Source: Siphonodentalium dalli
Lineage: Eukaryota > Mollusca > Scaphopoda > Gadilida > Siphonodentaliidae
Assembly: GCA_032622095.1 (NCBI GenBank)
Contig: CP136065.1
Span: forward strand, 36,738,732-36,802,731
Direction: 5' to 3'
Length of the DNA: 64,000 nt
How positions within the stretch are numbered: position 1 is the stretch's first letter; the number at the start of each line of letters is the position of its first letter. The translations under genes were made by a program, and so were the position numbers. Shown piece after piece: positions 24,655 through 37,200 of the stretch. Under the pieces are notes generated by a model, which saw nothing but the letters and a program-made list of their open reading frames with translations, had not been told where the DNA came from and did not search any database.

Positions 24655-26060
24655 TCAATGCACTCGAAGTTCTGTTCAATGATAGCGAGTTCCTGCACGG
24701 GAAAATAGCAATAATGAGAGCTAAAACGCCTCTTATTTAATACACCCTCTTCAATTTTCTTGAGTCATCAATGTGTTACTGAAGAGATTGTACCAACGAA
24801 GAAAGGGGTGGAAATCTGTATGGCAATTATCAGCGCATGCGCACACAATCATATATTTAAACGATAGATGCTAGTGTACGGACAATTACAAATCACAATA
24901 TATTTACTGTCGTGCGAATTGGCGCTGTCGCCTTCCAAAAAGAAACAACTTTCTAGCCCAGAAATCGACACATACTGTGTGTGTTTTTTTCGATAACGGT
25001 CAACAAACGAGATAAATACGATCGCCTGACTACATTTAAGATGAACTAACTCGTAATCCGATCCCCTGGTAGTTATTTGCTACAATGAATGTGCTGAAAC
25101 AAAGTCAGGCCAGGTTTTGAAGGAGATCAATTGCTCCAGCTTGACTTGAAATTTATTTACTGTCTATAATGTACAGAAGGGGTTAGGCAGATTTTTTTTG
25201 GCGACTTATTAAGTCCTTCCTCAATGCTCCAGCTCCCCGGAAGGCTATACAATTCAAATAAGGAGGGTGGTAATTGCTCTACTGCACGGGTTACATATTT
25301 GGCTCTTCTCAATTAACATTTGGTGTAAACAGTATTTATTCCATATTAGTCATTATATATTACAAAAACAAGACAAATATTAACAGTGATGATATTAAAG
25401 GGATTCGACAACAAGCTTTAAGCTTTTGGGAGTCGTTTCCGATTGGCTTTTGACAGGGTCCATCCTGTGAGTGATTTTAAAACACTTCAAGTTGTTTCAA
25501 GTAAATGGGGTCTTCATGTTTAAAATTGTTAACGTTTTATCGCGTGTACTAGTCTATTAGCAGGATGGGCCGGTTCGATAAGTGTTTCAAGATAAGGTAG
25601 TTTCATATGGAATTATTTGGGTTATGTGGGAGTATGTTGGAAGGGTATTGTGGTTGTCAGATGAATATAAAGTAGTTTTATATGGAAATATTTTGGTTAT
25701 CTGATAATAGTTTAGGGGATTAAGGTGGATGTCGGATATGATAAGGGAAGTGGTGGGTGAAATGATTATATATCTTGTTGGTAGTATAGGGGATTTTGAC
25801 GAGTGTGGATAATCTGTTGTGTCATATTATGCACTGGTTGGGAATCTGAACTTGCTTCTGATCCAACGTCACATCATTAGGGGACGCACTTGTATTGTTT
25901 ATTCTTCTAAACTGTATAACATACCGTGATAATATAATAAGTTGATGTGGTTTTGCAACAGTGTCCAATTTGTAATCCATTATCGTATCTTGTAGCTGAC
26001 TACCATTAATGAGTTTAATGTCAATGAGTGTGTGGCTCAGCGGAGAATTATTTGGTGCCA
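24655..26060. other. No gene recognised; right part may be LINE 3' UTR
   Basis: The stretch just left of 26061 would be the 3' untranslated part of the minus-strand LINE fragment that ends there. I see no frame or repeat in the rest. Confidence 0.35.
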
Positions 26061-26268
26061 TCATTTAAAACGTTTGGTGCGAATGATAAATTTTTGGACT
26101 TCTGTGAAAATTGTTAAATTCTCTTCCAATGAGATTTTAGTGGATCCACACAAGAGTGTCTCGGGTGTAACAGTACACAGATTAGAAATTGATGATAAGA
26201 GTGAGCGTCGTTGGGAGCGGTATCTAACACATTCAAGTAAATAGTGTTCTGTGTCCTCAATTTCACAA
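26061..26268 (-). pseudogene. 3' end of a second LINE, truncated
   Basis: The minus-strand frame gives EDTEHYLLECVRYRSQRR and then LTIFTEVQKFIIRTKRFK before a stop at 26061-26063. This is the same C-terminal signature as the fragment at 11664-12268: the H...C part of a zinc-binding-like motif, then an (I/V)(F/H)xxVQK(F/Y)I...KRF ending. The first cysteines are already damaged near 26265 and nothing of the reverse transcriptase remains. It is a 5'-truncated dead copy. Confidence 0.7.
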
Positions 26269-26506
26269 TTAACATTTCAATGTAAGTATAATTATTGCCT
26301 TCATATTATAGATGCTGGTCAAAGAATATATGCACCAATACAATAACTGTTTCTATTTGCTCAACTAATGAAACATATTGTTGTCTTCCTATTCCAATAA
26401 TTTAGTTGTGGTCATAAATGTGTGAGCATGAAAGATATTCATATATACATAAATATTCATCTATATAAATATTTTATTCCATCAATTGTTCTTATCATTC
26501 CTGCAG

Positions 26507-26620
26507 ATATGGGATTATGGACACCCTTGGTTGATTCAAAGGGGTGTTCAGCTATGCGACACTTTTGCAGTTGGCAAACGGCCAGGCCCGTTGCATCCTG
26601 AACAAATGTCAGTTGTTTAA
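26507..26620 (+). CDS. Exon-like open segment, unidentified
   Basis: A strong acceptor (TTCTTATCATTCCTGCAG) is followed by 37 open codons and a TAA. The peptide begins IWDYGHPWLIQRGVQLC and continues DTFAVGKRPGPLHPEQM. It could be a terminal exon. The opposite strand is also open here (26457-26740), which weakens the case. The family is not recognised. Confidence 0.3.
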   Translation: MWDYGHPWLIQRGVQLCDTFAVGKRPGPLHPEQMSVV

Positions 26621-27080
26621 ATTGGACATACATGTAAATTAATGGGTTGGATCTTGAATTTGCATGGGGTTGTCCTGCAAGGACAAGTGACACAATTTTG
26701 CCATTGCGACTCTTTTCATCACATGGATGGCAGCGACCTTAAACGTTAATAGTATAGTCCAAAATGCTCTCGCTATGGATCGCTCTGATGTTGGGAGGGG
26801 TGGAGTCATCAACATTGTTTTTAAATATACGTGCGTAGCTGCCAATACTTTCACCAGCAATGGCCATACCACATCATTCATGCACTGAGGTTATAATGGC
26901 CTTTTTATTTGTAATTCATGTCAGTAATCAGATAACACCATGTCCACGTCGAGATATCCGTTCAAAACGCCGTTTACATGTACTGTGTGCATGTATATAT
27001 GGCACAAAATGCGAATGGGGTATTTCACTATGTCCAAAATATCATCATTTGGTATCGCACCCGTAGTAGAGTCTGTTTAG

Positions 27081-27236
27081 GTGGACAACGAAACAACATG
27101 TGAGATATGCGGATTTAAAAATATATACAAGTATTACCTGAAGTTACATAAATCAAGACATCATGGAACCTTGTCGCCAAGAGTGCTACTACAACCACGT
27201 GTAACTTACGCTCAGAAAAACACAATTTGTATATAA
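27081..27236 (+). CDS. Isolated C2H2 zinc-finger exon
   Basis: Directly after a possible acceptor (GTCTGTTTAG, which also contains an in-frame stop), 51 codons run to TAA. Residues 7-28 read C-E-I-C-G-F followed by a helix ending L-K-L-H-K-S-R-H-H. That is a complete CX2C-X12-HX3H classical zinc finger, usually a DNA-binding module. Only one finger is visible. The remaining residues are basic and unstructured. No neighbouring exon was found, so it may be the last exon of a gene to the left, a retained fragment, or part of a mobile-element protein. Confidence 0.45.
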   Translation: MDNETTCEICGFKNIYKYYLKLHKSRHHGTLSPRVLLQPRVTYAQKNTICI

Positions 27237-27289
27237 TTTGTACATGATGGAATAAGGAAAATCAGTTTATATGTTTAGTCGAAAAAGTG

Positions 27290-27835
27290 AGATAGCTGCG
27301 TCAAAAATCAGCAGATCTGAACCTCTTTCAAAGTTGACTTGAACAATGTGATTGATATTCCTGATATCAACTTTAGTGGGGATTAGTTGATATTAACGGA
27401 AGTTATCCGGACAAAACGAAAATGGCAATTAATAGGTCGGAAAAGGTCTATAGCTCTAATAAATATCACCTGACCTGAACTAATTTGGAACCCGACCTCA
27501 ATATAATATTTATTACTCGTACCAAGTTTCGTTCCGATCGAATATTATTCACCGGAGTTATTTTCCGGACAATGTGAAAATACCAATTTCTATTTAAAAA
27601 AATAGTCACAAATCAGTGAAAAAGATCGTCGGACTAGAACCATAATTGAAATTGACCTCAATAATGTAATTGTCGTTACTCACACGAAGTGTCGTTTCGA
27701 TCGGATAATTTGAACTGGAGTTAACCGCCTGACAAGAAATCGGACAGACACACGAACGGACGCGCGAACGAACTGACGCCGCTAATTACAATATTTCTCC
27801 GAAATGATCGGGGGGTGACAATAAATAAACTTGAA
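27290..27835. repeat. Dispersed repeat with about 170 bp internal units
   Basis: Units alternate AATCAG(C/T)...GATC...GACCTCAAT and GTTTCGTTCCGATCG...GGAGTTAT, ending in a run of GACAGACACACGAACGGACG type. Near 27800-27812 a small hairpin, CCGAAATGATCGG, precedes the right edge. The layout (tandem core, GGAC-rich tract, 3' hairpin) again resembles helitron-type elements of marine invertebrates. Confidence 0.5.
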
Positions 27836-28129
27836 GTGAAGTTTTATCACAAATAACTCTGTTTTGCATTTTCACTTTCTCTCCATATGCAGGCAATTTA
27901 TATTTTTAAAATGAACATCTGCTTGCTATTTTTATCGAGCGACAGGTATTATGCAGATGTTATAATGATGACATTTATAATGATACCAATATATAATTTA
28001 CATAGTTCGGAGCACATTTGTTTTTACATTTATATAAGACCATTGTTGTCGTGCAGTTACTAATCAGCGCTGGTGTGTGAAGTCAGACTTGGTGTGAACT
28101 AAGATAGACTTCGAACATTAGTAAATGAG

Positions 28130-28235
28130 AGGTCTCTAATCAGTAATGCTCTCATTAATGGCGTTTCGGGGAAGTATTTCGGGGGCATTTCGGGTCTATA
28201 ATCATTATGCTCTCATTAATGGCGTTTAGGGGAAG
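28130..28235. repeat. Tandem duplication, about 68 bp
   Basis: AATGCTCTCATTAATGGCGTTT occurs twice in almost the same form (near 28145 and 28208; only part is quoted) and is followed both times by GGGGAAGT. Confidence 0.7.
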
Positions 28236-29584
28236 TCTGTATCATAAAATTAGTCTCCATTGAATTGGCATACACGTGGTGTTTCAATGAGCTGGAAAGC
28301 AACACAATGACCCAATCGTCACCATAATGATGTGTAATGATATGATACCCATTTTTACCCAATTATTTGCCTACAATTGGCAGATATTGCTTCGGGCTTG
28401 CAATATGCCGTACAGTAAAAAAAACAAGCGAATTACAATTTGCACGACAATACTCTTGCAATTCACGTACACCAAATAATTATGTCTTTCGCCAATAATT
28501 TTAACAAACAGTCAAAAAAAACAACTAATTTTTGGTGCTCTTTAAGTCATTGTTGACCTTTCTTACGTCATGTGGAGAGCAATATGTAAACATGCAGGCG
28601 TCTTAGATATAAGATAATCGGTGTTTATCGGACCAAGTTGCTGACGAACCCTATAAATTAACCTAATAATCGTGATTTCCGAGGACGTACCTTATTTCCA
28701 GAATGTATAGATAGTATATTTTAGAAGTACATATACTCTACTATTATTCAGAGGGATTTTATCTTCCTGGTGTGTGCTGGTTTTTAACAATCACGAATAT
28801 TCCGTAAAAAATATAGGCATATTGTGTAAACAAATGAAATTTTCCTGCATAATTTCCGGTTTCGGATATACACAGTGGATATGAGCTTCGCATTTTCCAA
28901 TGAGGCTAATCATAGTGGCTTGTGTCCACGATCAGAAGCTTGTACATGCCAGGTAACATCTTCAGAGACACCTCACATTAATTTCTGGTCATAAGCACAC
29001 AACCATCATGCTCTACATATACGCACATACACAATGCAATACGAACGGGTGTCTCTTGGTACCATGCAGATATTGGTATTTCATCCAGTAGGGGGTAGTA
29101 ACAATTGCAGGAAGGTATGCCAAGGTTGGTGGTTGTTTCGAGAGGCAAAAAATAACACAATTGTACACAACTTCATGCAAATGTTTTACAAAATAGCTTT
29201 TGTGTCAATAGTTGACATTTGTAACAGTTTGAAACATATTAGCTGCGAAACACCATATTTATGTTACTGGAACCACATATGGCCGAGGTGAAAAACATCC
29301 TTCATGACACCCATGGGAAAGAACTCGGCACGGATATTTAGAACAATCTGACACAATGTAAACTTGAATCATATTTTCATCAAAACAATAAGTAACAATA
29401 GGATGGAGACCTTCGACAATCCTGCAAATATAACAGTTCAGAAATGAATGACTAAAATCAACTAGAGTTTTCCTTGATGAACTTATGAACAACATTGAGA
29501 CTAGAAACATCAGCAGTCGTGTAAAAATAAAAAGCTTTTAAAACATAAAACTATATCAAATAAACTTAGATTATATTCTTGATA
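28236..29584. other. No gene recognised; LINE 5' part not seen
   Basis: If the LINE at 29585 were complete, an endonuclease domain would lie here. I find no endonuclease motif or long frame, so the copy is 5'-truncated or badly decayed. Other frames are short and overlap. Confidence 0.4.
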
Positions 29585-31273
29585 ACTCTTATCATGGTAT
29601 TCCAAAGAGGCATAAACGCAACAATGACATCATATGTAATGATAGAATGTATCTCATATGTAGCCGAAAGTAAACAAAACTGTATAGTCTGTTTCTAGAT
29701 GTTTGGAAGGCATTTGATACCGTCTGGATCAACGGATTATTATACAAGCTGCACGCATGTGGGTTCAGAGGAAATTTACTTCGATTGATGCGCGAACTTC
29801 TGACCAACGTCACATGCTCTATTCGTCACAATAACGTTTTATCCAGGTGGTTTGATGTGAGACAGGGAGCCAGACAAGGGGGTGTCCTCTCCCCTTTGTA
29901 CTATATGATCTACGTCGACGAATTAATACATATTCTTGCAAACTCACCATTCGGCCTGAACATGCTCGGTGTTAATTGTACGTGTCCAACCCACGCAGAT
30001 GACATGGTTCTATTATCACTAAATAAATATGGCTTATCAGCGCTTTATGATATTTGCAACGAGTACAGCAAAAAATGGCGGTATAAATATAATCCATCCA
30101 AATGCACTATAGTAGTATTCAATGAAACTAAAGCAGAATTTTCGCATCAAAGTCGTCTTTGGAACCTAGGAACCTCAGATATCAAAGAAAGTACGAACAC
30201 CACTCATTTGGGTATCTCACTTGACAAGTACAACTTCAACGGGATTTTCACTGATCACATATGCGATAAGACCCGTAGCACGTTTATGATGTTGAACAAT
30301 GCTGGACTCTATCCCGGTGGTATGACCCCCAAAAGTTGCTCGTTAATTTATTCATCAGTGGTTATACCAAAATGTCTGTACGGCTCTGAATTCCTCTGGA
30401 ATTTAAATCAAACTCACATTGATCGACTTGAGAGAACACACAGATTTTGTTTAAAATATTACCAGGGCCTTCATCGTCGCACAAAAACGGTTATAGCTCA
30501 AGGATTGGTTGGAACTTCATCTATGGTGTCACTTATCGAAAAACGTAAATTGTCATTCTTCGGCTCGTTGTGCAACTTAAAAGTTTCCAAAACAGCAAAG
30601 CAAGTATTTCTTACTCGCTTATATCAGTACACCATAGGTGCTTCAACCTCTCTATCTAGTTACTCGTCTGACATATTCTTCGTCCTTAGTAGATATAAAA
30701 TGACAGAGACCATTGTGAACTACATCGAAGATTCAATATTCCCGAAGAAATCTACTTGGAAATGTGCGATAAATGAATCATGGTCAAGAGTTAATAGAGA
30801 ATATTGGGAAATGAGCTTAAATGAGGATACTCGACTTGTCAGGTTCTCTGCCGTCCATCCAACGTTATGTATGTCCCGGCTATGGGAAAATTGCCGAATA
30901 TACCCAGCCCATAAAAGATCATATCTACTTATTGCACGCCTTATTTGTATCCTGCAAAACAAATGAAGAAACCTGCGTATTTTGTAACAACAAACATAAA
31001 GATCTTGTAAAACATGCCTTAATCGAATGTTCTTCCATTTGCGACGATCGAAATGCCTTTGAATTCGAGCTACTAAACTTGTTTCATGTAGACATTTATA
31101 TGCAATATGACAAACTGGATGTAGAATCCAAAACGCGCGTTCTACTAACAGGTCTACATGAAAACATATACTGTGCCACCGAAGAAGAAAATGAACTAAT
31201 AGACTTTTTCGTGAACAAAGCCGCATTCCTCTGGAGAGTATATGTTGATCGACTGACGCCAAGTCCTGACTAG
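29585..31273 (+). pseudogene. LINE (non-LTR retrotransposon) reverse transcriptase, frameshifted
   Basis: The product would be a reverse transcriptase that copies element RNA at a nicked target. Visible blocks in order: a decayed N-terminal stretch; motif A FLDVWKAFDTVW near 29690; motif B QGARQGGVLSP near 29865; motif C HADDMVLL (usual YADD) near 29995; a thumb-like region with HLGISLDKYN; and a C-terminal CVFCNNKHKDLVKHALIEC (CX2C...HX4C) near 30980. The main frame runs 29785-30966 but already continues upstream to about 29675. At least two frameshifts are evident: one just before motif A (TTC TAG against TTT CTA GAT) and one near 30960, after which the plus-strand frame ending at 31273 continues the C-terminus. 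The CR1/Jockey/I superfamily is likely; the clade cannot be settled by eye. The HADD variant of the catalytic motif may itself be inactivating. Confidence 0.88.
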
Positions 31274-31484
31274 ATCTCACAAACCTTCATGTAAACTCGA
31301 TCATAACATGCAGTTATAAGCGTGTTCGTAATTGTTCATATCACATGTATCGGTGTATTGTTTTACCAGTAACCAGTAAGTACATTTGTCTGTATGTATG
31401 TCTGCCGTTTGTTAGTTTGTCTCGTATGCCTGCTTGTCTGACTGTCGTCTGTATGTCTGTTAGACTGTAAGTATGACATGGCTG

Positions 31485-31592
31485 TGTATATATATATATA
31501 TGAGTGGTGCTGGGGAAATGGTCGGCTCTGAGTCGGTAAGACTGACAAAGGCATTGGCGTTTGTGGGTCTTCCAGAGAGAGAGAGAGAGAGA
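31485..31592. repeat. (TA)n and (GA)n microsatellites
   Basis: TATATATATATATATA lies near 31487-31502 and nine GA units near 31574-31592. Confidence 0.9.
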
Positions 31593-31883
31593 TCCCTGAT
31601 TTGGGTCCAACTCCGGCTTGGTCGTCTCGGAGTATGCTATTTCTCTGTATGTAAGTACGATATGGCTGTAGAATGGAATGTCTACTTTATGTAGTGCACG
31701 AGTGTGTGTATATGTGCATGTGTAGTTGGTTCATCATACATATTGAGACATGTGTTGTAGATATGTTTGTAATCATAAATTTGTTATACACTGTGTTATG
31801 TACCAAATTGTGTTTGTTTTCATAATATAAACATTTATATATGAATCTCCATATACGGAGGATAATAAAGATATATATATATA

Positions 31884-32395
31884 TTAAAGGTACGGTTGGC
31901 CTTGGCGGTGGGTATCCTGTAAAAATATTTCCACCCGTCAAAAACCGCCACAAACAGAAAGAACATCAAAATGTAGACAGACTTTGTCCGTATACAAATA
32001 AGAAATATCGCATAAACAGTATGTTATTGTCATTTGTTTGACCATTGTTATGTAAACAAAAGCATAAAAAGTTACTTTTCTGGTGTTTGTTTATATTATG
32101 ATGGTAAACATAAAGAGCGTTCTTTGTTGGTTAATTCCTGATATGGAACAAATAAAGAGCGTTTATGCCATTTATGTGTGATTAGCCAGTAGCATTGTGC
32201 TGTTTTCTGTAACACAATCAGGCTCTTGGTTAGGTAAAATATAGTAGGTCTTTATGATAACATGCTGTTTACGCGATAGTCATGGTATATATGAACGAAA
32301 CTGTATGTATTTTAATGTTTTTCTGTTTACGGTGATTGGAACAAATATGAATATTTTCGACAACTAAGGCCTCACGTGCCTTTAATGTGACGATC
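31884..32395 (-). mobile_element. TTAA-flanked MITE, copy 3 (inverted)
   Basis: It starts TTAAAGGTACGGTTGGCC and ends CACGTGCCTTTAA, in opposite orientation to the other three copies. The motif ATAAAGAGCGTT occurs at about 32109 and 32152. It is most similar to copy 4. Confidence 0.88.
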
Positions 32396-33148
32396 AATAT
32401 CTCGAAAATAACTGTCATCAGCGCATCATGCAAATCAGTAAAGTATTTGCATATCTATCAACTCAGATGAAATGTTACTCTCGTAACGCCCAAAGTATCC
32501 CAAGTATGGTACAGTGACTGCTTTTATTTAGTACAATATAAGTTGCTCCTGAGGACAAGCAAAAGTGGTATTGAATAATGTTAGATAATGGGCTGGTTGT
32601 CAGACTAATCCGGAAATAGTTAGAAATTATGGAATTGTGTGTATCCTGCACAATGACATAGGCTGATCAAAGTTGATAATTTATCAACTTTTTCAATTAA
32701 AACAGCTTATGAAATTGAACCAAAGGGGGAAATTTCCCAGTGATATCATAGGATTTTGTGCGGTTTTATACCGAAATTAGTGAAATTGGGAGGGGTGTCA
32801 ACAAATTGGGAGTAAAACAATAGCTTTTTCCAGGTTTGTGGGTGGTGGGACCCCGAAAATGTCAGATGCAATAAAACGGCATAACTTCCCACAACATCCC
32901 CTGTGTCATCAGTGATCTCCACATATGTCATTGCTCGTTTATTTCTTTCGAGATGCTTCTAGACATGATCTGTAGCAACACTGTGCAGCTGAGGTACGTT
33001 ACATCACAAATACTCAAAAAGTGTATATTCTGGCATTGCATGGTGGTGATATATTTTGACTTCCATATAGTTAGTTCACATAGCAGCGGGTGATTGTATA
33101 CAATACATGCATTACACCATTATTCATTTAGTTCTCACATGGCACTTT
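32396..33148. other. No gene recognised between outer and inner repeats
   Basis: A minus-strand 61-codon frame (32746-32931) has no recognisable family. Nothing else is supportable. Confidence 0.35.
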
Positions 33149-33520
33149 TAGTATGGTCGTTGAAGCTGACTTTGGGGGTCAACCCGGAAGAAATTGGATA
33201 CAAGCTGATTTTGGTGTCATTCGACGCGGAAAAGCTTCAGGAACAACATATCCAAAAGCCGCAAAAATCCGATCATGGGAAAATTCAGGATCCAAGATGG
33301 CGTAAAAGATGGCCGCCAAATGAATAATTTTCCAGTCAACGCACATTGACACGCAAACCCTCAGTGAATATGGAAAAATCTCACCAAAAACGGATTCCAC
33401 ATTGATAGTAACATATGTTAGAACATATATATAAAGAATGTTGTTGTCAATTGGGACGTATTTCTGTTAATATAACAGCCAAATTCGAGAAAATTATAAT
33501 TTTCAAGTATATATTTGTCT
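33149..33520 (+). repeat. Inner inverted repeat, left arm
   Basis: It matches the reverse complement of 37709-38082 with gaps. Shared blocks include CCCGGAAGAAATTGGATACA, TTTTGGTGTCATTCGACGCG, CAACATATCCAAAA, AAAATTCAGGATCCAAGATG and GAAAATTATAATTTT. Outermost, TAGTATGGTCGT compares with TAGTGTGGTCGT on the other side. A degenerate second unit of the same motif order (GTATCAATCTAACC...GTATCCAAAATTTGCC) follows at about 33565-33660, so each arm seems to carry tandem sub-repeats. Confidence 0.82.
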
Positions 33521-33857
33521 AAGACAACAGTCAATTATATTGGCATGTCATATTTTCTGGAATAAATTTGGTATCAATCTAACCGATAAAGCCACAGAAG
33601 CAACGTATCCAAAATTTGCCAAAATCCGCACATGGACAAGGATTTCAGAGCACTTTGAAATACAACACATGTTTGACTCTCAAATGCCGTTTTTATCAAT
33701 TTATTCAACCAGTTATGCACATTGACGAATTTATGTGCTTAATGTGTCTATATAATTTACTATAACTGCGATTTGTAAGTCCATACAGCGAACAAACCAA
33801 GTTTATGTGTATCACTGATATCTATATTAGCTGGTTGGCAATGTCGGTTCGTTCAAC
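33521..33857. other. Second, degenerate sub-repeat of the left arm
   Basis: The stretch 33565-33660 repeats the order of words found in the left arm. The rest shows no feature. Confidence 0.5.
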
Positions 33858-33975
33858 AATAAAGAGCGTTTTCTACAGAACACGTGTTTTGCTATACCTT
33901 TCCAGGAAATGTCATAAAGAGCGTGTATATAACAGAACAGAACATAACATAAAGAGCGTTTATAACAGAACACGT
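33858..33975 (+). promoter_or_regulatory. Cluster of three ATAAAGAGCG motifs upstream of the CxxC/HxxC gene
   Basis: AATAAAGAGCGTTTT, CATAAAGAGCGTGTA and CATAAAGAGCGTTTA occur at about 33859, 33914 and 33950. Two are followed by ACAGAACACGTG and one by AACAGAACAG. They lie 300-400 bp before the presumed ATG at 34259. The same motif is embedded in the TTAA MITEs. A regulatory or protein-binding role is inference. Confidence 0.45.
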
Positions 33976-34258
33976 GCTATATGGTTGTTCTCACAGATGC
34001 ACATAAAAGGTCTCGCCTATCGGCTGCTTTTTCGCATATAGCTTCGTTGCTTGTATTGTCTCATTCCGGCTGTGTATGTTCAAGTAGTAATACTTTGATT
34101 TGCAAACCACTGGATTGAAGGCTTATAACTTTTCTCCTGTTGAAACCTAACGGTGCCAACGTACGCAGGAGAACTGTTACTATACATATTCTATATTTCT
34201 ATCATTTAAATGTAGTGTCAGTCCATATATCAGTTGGTCTTGTATTGAATATATAGTT

Positions 34259-37200
34259 ATGGCAGAATTTTGCGAGCCGCAAGAAATTACGCAATTTCGG
34301 GATGACATGTGTGTTTTATGCCCATCGGGTTTTGATGATAAACCTCCCGTCATCGTGTCTAAGAAAGGCATTTTGACATTGATCAATTTCTGTGATAAAC
34401 GTGGGAGGCACGACCTGAAAGATTATCTGAATGAGCGCTATCAGATGACACCAGTCGGTAAAGTTCTTGTCCATTCGAATTGTCGTAGAGATTTCACAGA
34501 TCCAAAAAGGCGACACCGTTCTGTCGAAATAACTACCGAAGTACCTCCAAATAAACAACAGAGATCTGGTGTGTGACCGTTTGATTTCAAGACAGACTGT
34601 ATGTTTTGTGGTACGCCTGCCACTATAGATCATCGACATCCCGACAAATCAGGGGTGAGGCAAGTAACAACCCTCCCAATGCGGGACAATATCCTAAAAT
34701 TATGTGATAAAAGTGGGACCAAATGGGCATCCGATGTGCAGGATCGGTTGTATGGTTGTATAGACTTGGTAGCAGCAGAATCTGTCTACCACTCACGCTG
34801 TTATACTGATTTCCAGAAGGATAAAGAAAATCCAACATTGGTCGATAAGGCGAAAAGTGGTAGGAGATCGGACCAGGGAATGCAGCAATGGTTTGAGATG
34901 GTTTGTAGTTGGCTCGAAGCTGGTGCAGAATTATATACTCTGGGGGAGTTGCATGACAAAATGATTGAGTATGCGGGTGATTGTCATGTGTATAGTATGA
35001 AATGGCTCAAAGAGAAACTGCAGGACCACTAGGGAGTTTATATTGTTCGCCGAAGTTGAGGGACGGAACAATATAGTGTGTTTTCAGAACATGGCAAAGT
35101 TTATCATAAACGAAAAATGGTACTGTGATAAGATAGATAGTATTGAAGAGGAAACTGAAAGGATAATGTTGACAGCAGCAAGGACATTACGAGCAGAAAT
35201 AAGAGAGACTGAGTATGACACTAATTCATACCCAACCAGTGAAGATATATCTTCCATTGATCGGGGTCGACAGTGGGTTTCGCATCATTTGCACACGATG
35301 TTAAGTGTTTTGATTCTATCCGATTTGAAGATAAATAGCATTGGGCACTCCATAATTCAATCTGCTCGACCTCGATCTGTTATAACACCAACGCTCTTTG
35401 GTGTGGGTGTGGAGATGGATCACGTGTTCGGTTCAAAATGGTTGGTGAATGAGTTATCTAGGTTGGGGTTCTCCATTACACATGACGAAGTAGAAAGATA
35501 CAAACAGTCTGTCATCCAAACCGAACGTCCTGACGATATTCTAACCGACTATTTCCCCGGAACATGTACACAGTGGGTTGCCGACAATGTAGACCATAAC
35601 ATAGCAACTTTAGATGGTCAGGGAACATTCCATGGCATGGGCATGATAGCAATCTCTACTCCAAAAGATCAAACACAGCTTAGCCTCAGGCCACACACCA
35701 TTAACAGGTGCCAGCGTTCGAAGGTTGATGAGCTAGTTCGAGGTAAAGGAGTCCAGATATGCCATTATGTTGATTCTGCCGGTAAAGGCCTTTCATCGTT
35801 GTCTTACAAACCTTTGCTTCAACTGATTACTCCACACACATTGCCCCCAGAGCTCAACACTGATCTACTGTGACATTCAGGGTGGTTTGTGAACCAATCT
35901 ACAAAGCCTCGGACAAATTGGTCGGGCTTCATGTAATATATTACGACTGATGACCAGAAGTGCCCAACGAAGTCTGGTGTTCTGTTTTTGCCGATTATAG
36001 ATTTGAATCCGTCCGATGAGGATTGTATATATTCAACTCTCCTTTATGTTCAGCGTCAAGCGACCAAACTAAAAATCCTGACACCATGTATCACATTTGA
36101 TCAGCCATTGTGGATAAAGGCCACGAATATTATAATGACCAAGTCCATGAATATAGTCTGCAGACTGGGTGGCTTTCATGCCATTATTAGTTTCATGGGT
36201 AGTATTGGTTCACTAATGAAGGGTTCGGGTTTGGAAGAGGCTCTGGGGAATGTCTATGGCCCTAACACAGTTACACATATGATTTCTGGGAAGGCAATAT
36301 CAAGGGCAATGCGTGGACATTTCTTAAGTGATGCTGCTCTTACAAATAAGCTGATATCAGACATTGTGCCATCTACAGAAACAAGTACAAGTCCGACAAG
36401 CCCATGGGGTGGCCGAACAGTGCAGATTGAATTGGTGCTCGATGCTTCGCCTGATGCCACAGTAGCTATAAATCAGTCTGAAGAAAAAACAATACCTAGA
36501 ATCGAGAAGGTTGAGATGAACGCAATAAGTGATTTGTACAAATATATTGAAAGTAGAGTAATTCCTGCAAGTGCTGTTTCTGGGTCTCAACCATTGATGA
36601 AACTCGAGGAATGTTTGAACAAGTATTAATCGTTGCTTATTGAGAAATCTCCGACAGCAAAGTTGTGGGTTCAGTATTTGGAATATGTGCAAACGTTGAA
36701 GAATTTCATTAGAGCAGAGAGGACAGGAAATTGGAGTCTGCATCTCGCTACTGTGGGGCAAATGCTCAATCTATTTGCCGCAACCGGTCACGCCAACTAT
36801 GCCAAGAGCTGTCGACTCTATCTACAGCAAATGTTGGAACTACCTAATAAACACCCTTGGCTGTACAAATGTTTCGCCGAAAATGGGTTTCATGCTGTAC
36901 GTAGAAGCAATAGATTATGGGCAGGATTATCAACAGATCTCATAATAGAACAAGTCCTTACGCGTTCTATCAAAAGCAGAGGAGGTCTGACAAGAGGTAT
37001 GGGAATGACCGCATCTGTCCGAATGCAATGGATATATAGCATGCATAGGTGTGCCGAGATTCATGATGCCATGACCGAACTAACCAAACTTAGACATACC
37101 ACCAGTGAACAGCACGCGGAGTTCGGGGCAAGTAGGAGCAAACGTGACTCTGCTGATTTGATAATCATACAACGTTGGTTTAACGAACATGAACCTTTTG

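Noticed and set aside
30720..31280. 186-codon minus-strand frame
   Set aside because: Shadow of the LINE reverse transcriptase on the plus strand.
35043..36633. Apparent separate genes starting at TTG codons within the CxxC/HxxC region
   Set aside because: They share one reading frame separated by single stops (35871, 35934 and 36627), so they are pieces of one broken gene rather than an operon-like set.
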